Positions 14,177-22,447 are shown, counted from the stretch's first letter. The stretch: 22,595 bases of DNA from an uncultured Bacteroidales bacterium (GCA_937900465.1 CALCEJ010000097.1:1-22595); one strand, 5' to 3'. A program made the numbers and translations. Notes: generated by a model not told the origin, from the sequence alone.

Positions 14177-15820
14177 ATGACTAAACTGTTGACACAAGGG
14201 GGCACTGCGGGAGCGATTCTGATTCTTTCGCTGGTTATTGCCTCCGGACTCTATCTGAGTCGCTTCAAGATCAAGGGAATCTCCATAGGGACAACCTGGA
14301 TCCTGTTTATGGGCATTCTTCTGGGGCATCTTGGGCTAAGGATTGACCCGGTTATGCTGTCCTTTGTCAAGGATTTCGGCCTTATACTGTTTGTTTTTGC
14401 GATAGGTCTCCAGGTGGGCCCGGGCTTTTTCCGTTCTTTCAGAAAGGATGGAGTGCAGATGAATTTCCTTGCGATCTGCCTCGTGCTCCTCGCGGTCGCA
14501 ACAGCATATCTGCTTCATCTTGTTACGGGAGAAGACCTCGGTATTATGACAGGCATTATGTCCGGAGCTGTGACTAACACTCCCGGACTCGGCGCCGCAC
14601 AGCAGACTCTTTCAGATCCGGAAGCCGCTTCGAAGGTTGCATCGGCTTATGCGGTTGCTTATCCTCTCGGTGTTCTTGGCGCTATCGCCGTGGTGATACT
14701 TTGCCGCGCGATCTTCAGGGTTGACATCAATAAGGAAAAGCAGAGCGAAGCGGATACAGACGAATCCAGCGCTTTCCGCCTTGCCGTCCGTGTTGAGAAT
14801 CCCGCCGTTTTCGGGAAATCCCTGCACGATATCATCGGCGAGGAAAACAGCGACCATCTCGTGATTTCCCGTATGATGCGCGGCGGCGAAGTGACAATCC
14901 CAGATCTTGACAAACCCCTTGAAGAGGGTGACAAGCTCCTCGTTGTCACGGATGTACATCATAAGGACAAGATAGGAATCATCTTCGGCGAGGTGGTCCC
15001 GGTCAATATGAAGGAATGGCAGCGTCCCGGCATCCACCTTGTTTCACGCCGGCTTTCCATTACCGAATCCGCCATCACCGGAAAGAGCCTCCGCAAGCTT
15101 GACATCCGTCAGAAATACGGAGTTACCGTGACCCGGATACTCCGTGCCGGCGTCGATCTCCAGGCAGATGCGGACATCATTCTCCAGGTTGGTGACAGTA
15201 TCCAGGTCGTGGGGTCGGAAGACGGTATCCGTCATCTTGCAAAGCTTGTCGGAAATCAGCCGGAGACCCTTCAGAAGCCTAATCTGGTCCCCATTTTCTT
15301 CGGAATTGCGCTGGGAGTTCTCGTGGGGATGCTTCCTGTCAAGTTCACTTCAATGCCCCAGCCGCTGAGACTTGGTCTTGCCGGCGGTCCCCTTATCGTC
15401 GCAATTCTTCTCGGTTACTTCGGACCTAAGCTCCGTATCACAACCTACACAGCCCTCAGCGCAAACCTTATGATACGCGAGATCGGGATATCCCTGTTTA
15501 TGGCGGCTGTAGGACTCGGGGCGGGGGAGACCTTCGTTTCCAGCCTCGTCGGAGGCGGTTATATGTGGGTCCTTTACGGAGCAGTCATTACTTTTGTGCC
15601 TATGCTGCTTGTCGCTGTCGCGGCACGTCTTTTCTACAAAATGGACTTTTTCAAGATCTGCGGCCTGCTTTCCGGCGGAACCACGGATCCAGCCCTGCTT
15701 TCCTTCTCGCAGGAAATGTACGGCAGCAGCCGCATAGCCGTGAACTACGCAACGGTTTATCCGCTCACGATGTTCCTCCGTGTCGTTGCCGCCCAGGTTT
15801 TGATAATGATAATGCTATAA
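14177..15820 (+). CDS. AspT/YidE-type transporter with two RCK-C (TrkA-C) domains (547 aa)
   Basis: Two related hydrophobic halves flank a soluble middle. The first half (about 1-185) has LILFVFAIGLQVGPGFF and SGAVTNTPGLGAAQQ with SAYAVAYPLGV. The second half (about 370-547) has the matching ISLFMAAVGLGAGE and LSGGTTDPALLSF with VNYATVYPLTM. The paired G-x-T-N/D-P motifs are the duplication signature of the AspT/YidE family. The middle (about 195-360) contains two RCK-C-like domains: FGKSLHDIIGEENSDHLVISRM...EEGDKLLVV and ITGKSLRKLDIRQKYGVTVTRI...QVGDSIQVV. Family members exchange carboxylates or are uncharacterised; substrate cannot be read here. It overlaps no neighbour and is followed 4 bases later by the M49-like gene. 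Confidence 0.9.
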   Translation: MTKLLTQGGTAGAILILSLVIASGLYLSRFKIKGISIGTTWILFMGILLGHLGLRIDPVMLSFVKDFGLILFVFAIGLQVGPGFFRSFRKDGVQMNFLAICLVLLAVATAYLLHLVTGEDLGIMTGIMSGAVTNTPGLGAAQQTLSDPEAASKVASAYAVAYPLGVLGAIAVVILCRAIFRVDINKEKQSEADTDESSAFRLAVRVENPAVFGKSLHDIIGEENSDHLVISRMMRGGEVTIPDLDKPLEEGDKLLVVTDVHHKDKIGIIFGEVVPVNMKEWQRPGIHLVSRRLSITESAITGKSLRKLDIRQKYGVTVTRILRAGVDLQADADIILQVGDSIQVVGSEDGIRHLAKLVGNQPETLQKPNLVPIFFGIALGVLVGMLPVKFTSMPQPLRLGLAGGPLIVAILLGYFGPKLRITTYTALSANLMIREIGISLFMAAVGLGAGETFVSSLVGGGYMWVLYGAVITFVPMLLVAVAARLFYKMDFFKICGLLSGGTTDPALLSFSQEMYGSSRIAVNYATVYPLTMFLRVVAAQVLIMIML

Positions 15821-15824
15821 TGAT

Positions 15825-17437
15825 ATGAAGAAGAATCTTATTCTTGCACAAGTCCTTGTCGTTGCAGCAGCCCTGACCTCCTGCAACGGCGGACACAATT
15901 CTCCGCTTGCCAGAAAGGTTTCCGACTATGCGGTCGTTACTGTAGAAGCTCCGGACCTCAGCGGAATCACTGACAACGGGAAGGAGGTTCTGAACCTGTA
16001 TCGCTTTGCTGCTGACGAAGTTGACGCTATCTATTGGGAGCAGTACTTTGGCGACAGGGAGGCCCTTCTCGGGTCAATCGCTGACCCTTCCGCCAAGGCC
16101 TATGCTGAGATCAACTATGGCCCGTGGGACCGCTTTACAGGAAAATCCTTCATCGAAGGCTACAAGGACCGTCTCCCCGGAGCCGGTTTCTACCCCGAAG
16201 ATATGACTGTCGAGGAGTTCGAAGCCTTCGCGGATCCCGCCAAGACAAGCCCCTACACGATGATTCGCCGCTCCAAAGACGGCTCTCTTGAGGCCGTATG
16301 GTATCACGATGCCTACAGGCCCATATCGATAAGATAGCCCATTACCTTCGCGCCGCCGCAGACATCACAATCAAGCCCAGCGTCCAGAAATACCTTCTTG
16401 CAAAGGCCGATGCGCTCGAGTCTGACCGCTACTACGACAGTGGAATAGCCTGGCTGGAGATGGACGACAGCAAGATGGACCTTGTAATCGGTCCCAACGA
16501 AACTGCCGACGACCAGCTCCTTGGCCTGAAGCGCTCCTACGAGGCCTTCGTCCTCCTGAAGAACGAGGCCCATACGGAGGAACTTATGCAGTACGTCTCC
16601 CGCCTTCCCGAGTTCCAGGCTGAACTGCCCGGAGACCCTGCATACAGGAACTTTGAGCCCGGTGCCGGTTCCAATATCTTTTCCTGCGACGCCCTCTACT
16701 ACGCAGGCAAGGCAAACGCCGGAGTAAAGGTTATCGCCCTTAACCTGCCGTTCGATGCAGATGTCCAGGAGGATATGGGCACGCGCACCATCCTTCTGGA
16801 AAATGTCATCCGCGCAAAGTTCAACTATGTAGTGAGCCCTGCAGGGCGCGTCCTTCTCGATGGCGATGCGGCTGAACATCTTTCATCCGACGCTTTCTTC
16901 TGGAATACCGCTTTCCGTGAGGTTGCCCACGGACTCGGTGTCAAGGAGACCCTGAACGGCTCCGGAAGCGTCGAAGAAGCGCTTGGCGTAAACGCCCTGA
17001 CCTTCGAGGAACTGAAGGCGAATACCGTCGGAATTCTCCTCGTGTGCAAGCTCCAGGATAAGTACGACATCCACCACATCTTCACAAAGGAAGACGCCCT
17101 TGCGACATATTTCGCATCGCTGGTCCGTTCCGAGCGCTTCGGCGAGGGTTCCGCCCTGGGCCGCGCAAATGCGATAATCTTCAACTGGCTCAGCAAGGAC
17201 GGCGCTGTCCACCGCAATGAATCCGGCCGTTATACCCTGGACTATGCTGCAATGGAATCCTCTCTTGGAGAGCTTGCCGCCCTCGTCCTGAAGACCCAGG
17301 CAACAGGTGACCGCGGGTTCGCTGCAAACTTCGAAACGGAATACTCTTCCCTCAGCGAGTCCTTCAAGGCAGACCTTCACAACCTCTCCCTGGAGGGCGT
17401 TCCTGCGGATATCCGCTTCGATTTCAAGACCCGTTAA
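15825..17437 (+). CDS. peptidase M49 (DPP III)-like lipoprotein, apparent -1 frameshift and altered metal motif
   Basis: A lipoprotein signal (LTSCN, Cys20) begins at ATG 15825, 4 bases after the transporter stop. The frame reads well to AVWYHDAYR, then meets a stop at 16335-16337. The continuing protein (AHIDKIAHYLRAAADI onward) is in the -1 frame to TAA 17437. Joining AGG (16317) to GCC (16319) gives about 537 residues. The region resembles the M49/DPP III-like Zn-hydrolases of Bacteroidales: IYWEQYFGD, KADALESDRYYDSGIAWLE, NLPFD, FREVAHGLGVKET and LTFEELKAN. In active relatives I expect His-Glu-x-x-His; here the first position is Arg (CGT, 16916-16918). The second motif ends KAN rather than the KAD/RAD I expect. 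It may be a dying gene, a non-catalytic clade, or partly sequence error. Sequence databases often mislabel relatives as dihydrofolate reductase. Confidence 0.7.
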
Positions 17438-17454
17438 GATTTTTGACTGAGGGG

Positions 17455-17486
17455 TTTGGAATTTTCAAGGAAAAAATATACCTTTG
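17455..17486 (+). promoter_or_regulatory. promoter of rpmH
   Basis: TTTG (17455-17458), 20 bases, then TACCTTTG (17479-17486). A strong match to the Bacteroidetes consensus, with the start codon 34 bases past the box. Confidence 0.85.
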
Positions 17487-17519
17487 CAGTCCTTTTGGAA
17501 AATATAAAAGCAACAAGAT

Positions 17520-17672
17520 ATGAAAAGAACATTCCAACCCTCCCGCCGCAAGAGGATTAACAAGCACGGTTTCCGTGCAAGGATGGCAACCGCCAACGGC
17601 CGTCGCGTCCTCGCAGCGCGCCGCCGTCACTGCCGCAAGAAACTTACAGTTTCTGACGAGGCACAGTGGTAA
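17520..17672 (+). CDS. rpmH: 50S ribosomal protein L34 (50 aa)
   Basis: A 50-residue basic protein begins MKRTFQPSRRKRINKHGF and ends LTVSDEAQW, the classic L34 pattern. L34 is a small protein of the large ribosomal subunit that binds 23S rRNA. The gene has its own consensus promoter and an intrinsic terminator 9 bases after the stop, so it is a single-gene unit. One oddity: the usually conserved Lys-Gly in the RRxKGRKKL segment reads His-Cys here (RRRHCRKKL), in an otherwise canonical protein. Confidence 0.97.
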   Translation: MKRTFQPSRRKRINKHGFRARMATANGRRVLAARRRHCRKKLTVSDEAQW

Positions 17673-17680
17673 TCGGAAAT

Positions 17681-17710
17681 AACGCAGGCTTTGAGTCTGC
17701 GTTTTTTTTT
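17681..17710 (+). terminator. intrinsic terminator of rpmH
   Basis: Arms AACGCAG (17681-17687) and CTGCGTT (17697-17703) form a 7-bp stem with a 9-base loop, running into nine consecutive T (17702-17710). Confidence 0.88.
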
Positions 17711-17719
17711 GTACATTAG
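17690..17719 (+). promoter_or_regulatory. weak candidate promoter of the alpha-galactosidase gene
   Basis: TTTG (17690-17693), 18 bases, then TACATTAG (17712-17719), a one-base miss of TAnnTTTG. The upstream box falls in the loop of the rpmH terminator, so terminator and promoter would overlap. Confidence 0.25.
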
Positions 17720-17740
17720 CGGAGTACAAATAAGACAGAG

Positions 17741-19888
17741 ATGATAAGAATGCTTGTTGCAGCGCTTGCGCTGATTGCTGTTGAGACTGACAATACATCC
17801 CTTATAATGGTCTCAGACCAGGAAGGAGTGCTCCGTACGGCCCATTATGGGGAAAGAATCTCTGACCCTTCGGAGTTTCTCGCCGCTGACCTTTTCTCGG
17901 ACCCGTACTCGGAGAGCCATACCCGATCATATCCTTCCGTAGGCGGTACTTTCATCAACCAGCCTGCGCTTCACGTCAAGTATGCTGACGGGACTCATAA
18001 TACCGAACTCGTGTATAAGGGTCACAGCGTCACCTCTTCTGACGGTGCTACGGTTACAAGCATCGATCTGCTGGATTCTGTTACATCGCTTGAAGTCCGG
18101 CTTGTTTTCACAGCCTACGAAAAGGAGAACGTGATACTTGAGCACGCAGAAATCCGTAACGGGGGAAAGAAGGAGATCCAGCTTCTGGATTATGCCTCTT
18201 CTTCGATGACGATAGAGGCTGGAAAGTATCTTCTGACCCATTTCTACGGGGGATGGGCTACGGAAATGAATATCGACCGGGAGATTCTCACTCACGATAC
18301 GAAAGTGATAGAATCCCGGAGGGGAACCCAGGCGACCCAGTGCAACAATCCATCTTTCCTGCTCAGTCTCGACACAGATTCGTTCAGCGAGAATGATGGC
18401 GAGGTTGTCGCGGGCGCGCTTGCCTGGAGCGGCAATTTCCGCCTCAGTTTTGAGATTGATGAGTCCGGAAGGCTCCGGGTACTTGGAGGAATCAATCCTT
18501 TCGCCTCATCATATCCGCTCGCTTCCGGCGCTACATTCGTTACTCCGGATATGATATGGACAAGGAGCCCGGAGGGTGCCGGGGGAGCGTCGAGGAATTT
18601 GCACAGATGGGCCCGGAAATACGGCGTTTACGCAGGCGGGACGGTGAATCCCACGCTCCTGAACAGCTGGGAGGGCGCGTACTTCACGTTCACGACGGAG
18701 ACTCTTCTCCGGATGATCGACGACGCTGCTGATATGGGCCTTGAAATGTTCGTCCTTGACGACGGGTGGTTTGGCAATAAGTTTCCCCGGAACGGGGATG
18801 ATGCTGGCCTTGGTGACTGGGACGTTAACGTCTCGAAGATTCCGGAAGGAATAGACTATGTCGCTTCTTATGCCCATTCGAAAGGCCTCAAATTCGGAAT
18901 CTGGATTGAACCGGAAATGGTCAACCCGAAGTCTGAACTCGCCCTGGCCCACCCGGACTGGGTTGTCCAGAGTCCGGGGCGTGAGATTCCCACGGCGCGT
19001 AACCAGTGGGTTCTGGACCTCTCGAACCCTGCGGTCCAGGATTTCGTGTTCGGCATTTTTGACAAGACGATGAGTCTTGCCCCTTCAATAGACTATATAA
19101 AGTGGGACTGCAACAGGACGGTCGCTTCCTTTGGCAGCAAGTACCTTAAGAAGAATCAGGACCGTTTCTATGTGGATTATTGCGAGGGTATCTATAATGT
19201 GATGCGCCGCATCCGTGAGAAGTATCCTTCGGTTATCGTGCAGTGCTGCTCTTCCGGAGGCGGAAGGGTGGATTACGGGGCGCTCCGGTGGTTCAATGAG
19301 ATATGGACCAGCGACGATACGGATGCATTCCAGAGGGCTTATATCCAGTATGCCACCAATCTGATCTACCCCGCCTGTGTTATGGGCTCCCACGTTTCTG
19401 CGGTTCCGAATCATCAGAGCGGCAACGTCACTCCGCTGAAGTTCCGCTTCGATATGGCGTGTTCCGGAAGGCTTGGAATGGAGCTTCAGCCAAAGACCCT
19501 CACTCCGGAGGAGAGGGCTGTCGCTGAGCGGTGCATCGCTTCTTACAAGGAGTACAGGGATCTCGTGTTCAGGGGAGATGTATACAGGCTCGCATCGCCT
19601 TATGAGGGTGACTATTACTCGCTTATGTATGTCAGCGAGGACCGTTCCAGGGCGGTTGTCTTCGACTACTGCCTCCGTTATCAGAACCGCGCCGTCGGCA
19701 GTCATCCGCTGAAACTCCGTGGGCTTGATCCTTCGAGGAAGTATCGTGTAAGGGAGCTCAATGTGGACAGGTCTTCGTGGTGGGGGGACGGCGGAGCTTA
19801 TTCCGGCGAATTCCTCTCATCGGGTGCCTTTGCCCCTTCCCTTCTGACTACATATTCCAGCGGCGTTTTCTATCTGGAGGCGTTATAA
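17741..19888 (+). CDS. alpha-galactosidase, glycoside hydrolase family 36 (715 aa)
   Basis: The length and motif order fit GH36, which hydrolyses alpha-1,6-galactosides such as melibiose and raffinose with retention. The N-terminal beta-sandwich (about 20-300) leads to a barrel with LNSWEGAYF, FVLDDGWFG, GLKFGIWIEPEMVNP and HPDWV. The nucleophile is Asp456 in YIKWDCNR. The acid/base Asp is in IWTSDDTDAF (525-526), after the QCCSSGGGRVDYG loop. The N-terminus (MLVAALALIAVE) is hydrophobic but short with no clear cleavage site, so secretion is uncertain; ATG 17750 is an alternative start. No SusC/SusD or other sugar-use genes are next to it in the window. tadA follows after 10 bases and may be co-transcribed. 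Confidence 0.95.
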   Translation: MIRMLVAALALIAVETDNTSLIMVSDQEGVLRTAHYGERISDPSEFLAADLFSDPYSESHTRSYPSVGGTFINQPALHVKYADGTHNTELVYKGHSVTSSDGATVTSIDLLDSVTSLEVRLVFTAYEKENVILEHAEIRNGGKKEIQLLDYASSSMTIEAGKYLLTHFYGGWATEMNIDREILTHDTKVIESRRGTQATQCNNPSFLLSLDTDSFSENDGEVVAGALAWSGNFRLSFEIDESGRLRVLGGINPFASSYPLASGATFVTPDMIWTRSPEGAGGASRNLHRWARKYGVYAGGTVNPTLLNSWEGAYFTFTTETLLRMIDDAADMGLEMFVLDDGWFGNKFPRNGDDAGLGDWDVNVSKIPEGIDYVASYAHSKGLKFGIWIEPEMVNPKSELALAHPDWVVQSPGREIPTARNQWVLDLSNPAVQDFVFGIFDKTMSLAPSIDYIKWDCNRTVASFGSKYLKKNQDRFYVDYCEGIYNVMRRIREKYPSVIVQCCSSGGGRVDYGALRWFNEIWTSDDTDAFQRAYIQYATNLIYPACVMGSHVSAVPNHQSGNVTPLKFRFDMACSGRLGMELQPKTLTPEERAVAERCIASYKEYRDLVFRGDVYRLASPYEGDYYSLMYVSEDRSRAVVFDYCLRYQNRAVGSHPLKLRGLDPSRKYRVRELNVDRSSWWGDGGAYSGEFLSSGAFAPSLLTTYSSGVFYLEAL

Positions 19889-19898
19889 TCAATCTGGT

Positions 19899-20348
19899 AT
19901 GGACGCAGTATTCGCAGCTGACGACGAGCGCTTTATGCGCGATGCCCTCCGTGAAGCGGAGGCGGCACTCCGGGACGGTGAGATCCCTATAGGCGCCGTG
20001 GTGGTCTGTCGCGGAAGGGTGATAGCCCGTGGGCATAATCTTACCGAACGGCTCCACGACTGTACAGCTCATGCGGAGATGATAGCGATCACGGCGGCAA
20101 CTGAGTCTCTCGGGGGAAAATATCTCCAGGATTGCACTCTCTATGTTACTGTAGAGCCTTGTCCTATGTGCGCAGGTGCCCTGTGCTGGTCCCAGGTAGG
20201 CCGTATTGTTTACGGCGCACCCGACCCCCGCCGTGGCTACTCGCTCTTTTCCCCTTCGCTTCTTCATCCCCGCACTACCGTCACCCCCGGTATCCTCTCC
20301 CTCGAATGCTCGGACCTGATGGTGAATTTTTTCAAGGAAAAAAGATAG
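19899..20348 (+). CDS. tadA: tRNA(Arg) adenosine-34 deaminase (149 aa)
   Basis: This enzyme converts adenosine to inosine at the wobble position of tRNA-Arg(ACG) and is usually essential. The zinc site is complete: His58 and the catalytic Glu60 in AHAEMIAI, and Cys88/Cys91 in PCPMCAGALCW. The substrate-pocket segment IPIGAVVV is present. Length fits the family. It lies 10 bases after the GH36 gene and 20 bases before pgi, so the three may form one transcript. Confidence 0.95.
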   Translation: MDAVFAADDERFMRDALREAEAALRDGEIPIGAVVVCRGRVIARGHNLTERLHDCTAHAEMIAITAATESLGGKYLQDCTLYVTVEPCPMCAGALCWSQVGRIVYGAPDPRRGYSLFSPSLLHPRTTVTPGILSLECSDLMVNFFKEKR

Positions 20349-20368
20349 TATTCTAAATAAATGATAAA

Positions 20369-21706
20369 ATGGTAAAAGTTGACGTAAAAGGATGCCGTAG
20401 TTTTATCGACGGCAAAAAGTACGAACAGTATGTCGGGAAGGCCCTCGACGCATTTGATGTCCTGGAAGCTGAGAGCGGGGCAGGAAATGATTTCCTTGGA
20501 TGGAAGCATCTTCCTTCCACAACTCCCGAGTCCCTTATCGCGGATTCGGAGGCAATTCGCGACGAATGGGCATCCAAGGGCGTGGACCTTGTCATCACTA
20601 TAGGAATCGGAGGCAGCTATCTTGGCGCAAAGTGCGCTGTGGAGGCTCTCAGTCATAATTTTTCCAAGCAGCTCCGAGAGAAATCCGCAGCGGAAATCGT
20701 CTTTGCAGGAAACAACCTTTCCGAGGACTACATCGCTGAACTGATGGACCTTGCAGGGGAGCGCAACGTCGCCTGCATCGTAATATCCAAAAGCGGTACG
20801 ACAACGGAGCCTGCGGTCGCTTTCCGTATAGTGAAAAAGTACATCGAGGAGCGTTACGGCAAGGCAGAAGCTGCATCCCGGATTGTCGCTATCACGGACG
20901 AGCACAAGGGCGCTCTCAAGACCCTTTCCACTCAGGAAGGTTACCGCACTTTCATCGTTCCGGATAACGTTGGAGGCCGTTTCTCCGTGCTCACTCCCGT
21001 CGGAATCCTCCCTATCGTCGTGGGTGGGTTCGATGTCCGCGGAATTCTCGCCGGCGCCCTCGAGGCTGAAAAGGCTCTGGCGGTCAAGTCTTCGGAGAAT
21101 CCCGCTGTCGTCTATGCGGCAATGAGGAACCTTCTCTACAGCGAGTATGGCAAGAAGGTCGAGATACTTGTCAACTACAACCCCAAGTTCACCTATCTCG
21201 CAGAGTGGTGGAAACAGCTCTACGGCGAATCAGAAGGGAAGGACGGGCTTGGAATATTCCCCGCTTCGGTTAACAATACCGCGGATCTCCACTCTATGGG
21301 CCAGTTCATCCAGGAGGGCGACCGCATTATGTTCGAGACTGTCATAAACGTCGAGAAGGCGACGCGGAGCGTGTCCATCGCAACAGACCCCCAGAACCTC
21401 GACCAGCTTAACTACCTCGCCGGAAAGAGCGTCGAGCACTGCAATCATATGGCCCGTCTCGGGACCGTTCTGGCCCATATGGACGGCGGCGTCCCGGAGA
21501 TTGAGATATCTGTCGAAAAGGTCGATGCCTTCAATCTGGGCAGCCTGTTCTATTTCTTCGAGTTCGCCTGCGGTGTGAGCGCTTATACCCTTGGCGTAAA
21601 CCCGTTCAATCAGCCCGGCGTGGAGGCATACAAGAAGAATATGTTCGCCCTGCTTGAAAAACCGGGTTACGAGGAAGCTACTGCTGCGATTAAAAAAAGG
21701 TTCTAG
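20369..21706 (+). CDS. pgi: glucose-6-phosphate isomerase (445 aa)
   Basis: Cytoplasmic enzyme interconverting glucose 6-phosphate and fructose 6-phosphate. Diagnostic motifs are IGIGGSYLGAK (about 78-88), the phosphate-binding SKSGTTTEP (140-148), DNVGGRFSVLTPVG (199-212), YGESEGKDGLG with the catalytic Glu (about 287-289), and the C-terminal GVSAYTLGVNPFNQPGVEAYK. The 445-residue length fits the short bacterial form. ATG 20361 a few bases upstream opens only a four-codon frame, so 20369 is the start. The stop TAG (21704-21706) overlaps the stop of the convergent UpxY-like gene. Confidence 0.98.
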   Translation: MVKVDVKGCRSFIDGKKYEQYVGKALDAFDVLEAESGAGNDFLGWKHLPSTTPESLIADSEAIRDEWASKGVDLVITIGIGGSYLGAKCAVEALSHNFSKQLREKSAAEIVFAGNNLSEDYIAELMDLAGERNVACIVISKSGTTTEPAVAFRIVKKYIEERYGKAEAASRIVAITDEHKGALKTLSTQEGYRTFIVPDNVGGRFSVLTPVGILPIVVGGFDVRGILAGALEAEKALAVKSSENPAVVYAAMRNLLYSEYGKKVEILVNYNPKFTYLAEWWKQLYGESEGKDGLGIFPASVNNTADLHSMGQFIQEGDRIMFETVINVEKATRSVSIATDPQNLDQLNYLAGKSVEHCNHMARLGTVLAHMDGGVPEIEISVEKVDAFNLGSLFYFFEFACGVSAYTLGVNPFNQPGVEAYKKNMFALLEKPGYEEATAAIKKRF

Positions 21707-22416
21707 GACTCTGCTGGCTTTCCGGCCACAGGCATTTCAGCGGGCTTTCCGGCCACAGGCATTTCAGCGGGCTTTCCGGTGTCGGTGTCAGCCGGCGCTA
21801 TGGGCTCGAGAAGTTCCGGAGGAACATCAGCAACGGCTACTGCGACTATGCCTTCGATGGCAACGACCAGCTGCCGTTGCTTTTTTATGCGCTTGATATA
21901 ACCCTCCGCACCTTCGAAAGGCCCGCTCTTGACGCGGACACGGGTTCCGGGCTTGAACGCGGAGAGGTTGTTTATAACGGAAACTTCTTTTCTTGCCGAT
22001 GCAAGCACCATCCGGAATATCCTCATTTCGCTGTCCGGGATCACGGCGGGCGATGACCACTTCTCCGCGGTTCCATAGACAAATCCGCGGGCTCCGCGGT
22101 CTTCATTGCCCTGGAGCATCTCTACTGCGAGTTTGACGCCGTAACCGTCAGTGTGGATGAAAAGGAGGGAGGGGAGGATGGGCTCTTTGTAGTAGATGCG
22201 GGGACCCTCCCTGAAATAGCGGGAATCGTCCCTGGTGTCATCCGGTGTGGCGAGCCTTCTTGCGGCTTTCATATGGTCCTCGCCCTTAAGGAGAACGTTC
22301 TCTACGGGCACATACGTTTCTATTCCGGCTTCCCGGAACTCCGCCTCCATTTCGAAGACTTTGTTCCAGAATACCTTGACGGCATACCAGCACTCATTGA
22401 TTACCTTGTCCTGCAT
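21703..22416 (-). CDS. UpxY/NusG-like transcription antitermination factor with repeat tail (237 aa)
   Basis: I choose ATG 22416, because it follows a promoter box by 23 bases and puts the NGN domain (CWYAVKVFWNKVFEMEAEFR) at residues 9-28; the upstream open frame crosses the promoter and the tRNA. The NGN domain continues through ETYVPVENVL and ILPSLLFIHT. A KOW domain follows (FKPGTRVRVKSGPFEGAEGYIKRI). The family binds RNA polymerase and promotes elongation, and UpxY members in Bacteroides open capsule operons. The protein is longer than the roughly 170-180 residues usual for UpxY: an inserted charged segment (KAARRLATPDDTRDDSRYF) and a repeat tail add length. Unlike typical UpxY genes it heads no operon here; it runs into pgi. 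Confidence 0.88.
   Translation of the reverse strand: MQDKVINECWYAVKVFWNKVFEMEAEFREAGIETYVPVENVLLKGEDHMKAARRLATPDDTRDDSRYFREGPRIYYKEPILPSLLFIHTDGYGVKLAVEMLQGNEDRGARGFVYGTAEKWSSPAVIPDSEMRIFRMVLASARKEVSVINNLSAFKPGTRVRVKSGPFEGAEGYIKRIKKQRQLVVAIEGIVAVAVADVPPELLEPIAPADTDTGKPAEMPVAGKPAEMPVAGKPAES
21717..21779. repeat. 27-base tandem repeat at the 3' end of the UpxY-like gene
   Basis: Units start at 21717, 21744 and 21771 (the last partial, 9 bases). The two full units are identical and encode GKPAEMPVA on the minus strand, immediately before the stop. Confidence 0.93.
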
Positions 22417-22439
22417 CAGTGTATTACGTGGAAGGTTCA

Positions 22440-22447
22440 CAAAGGTA
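22440..22447 (-). promoter_or_regulatory. -7 box of the UpxY-like gene
   Basis: On the minus strand, TACCTTTG (22447-22440), 23 bases before ATG 22416. No clean TTTG is visible 19-21 bases upstream in the A/T runs. Confidence 0.65.

Noticed and set aside
16314..16322. Classic programmed -1 slippery site at the M49 frameshift
   Set aside because: AGG-CCC does not allow re-pairing of both tRNAs after a -1 slip and no X-XXY-YYZ heptamer is present, so ordinary programmed slippage is not supported.
21717..21779. CRISPR-like repeat
   Set aside because: Two and one third head-to-tail 27-base units without spacers, inside a coding sequence; a protein tail repeat.
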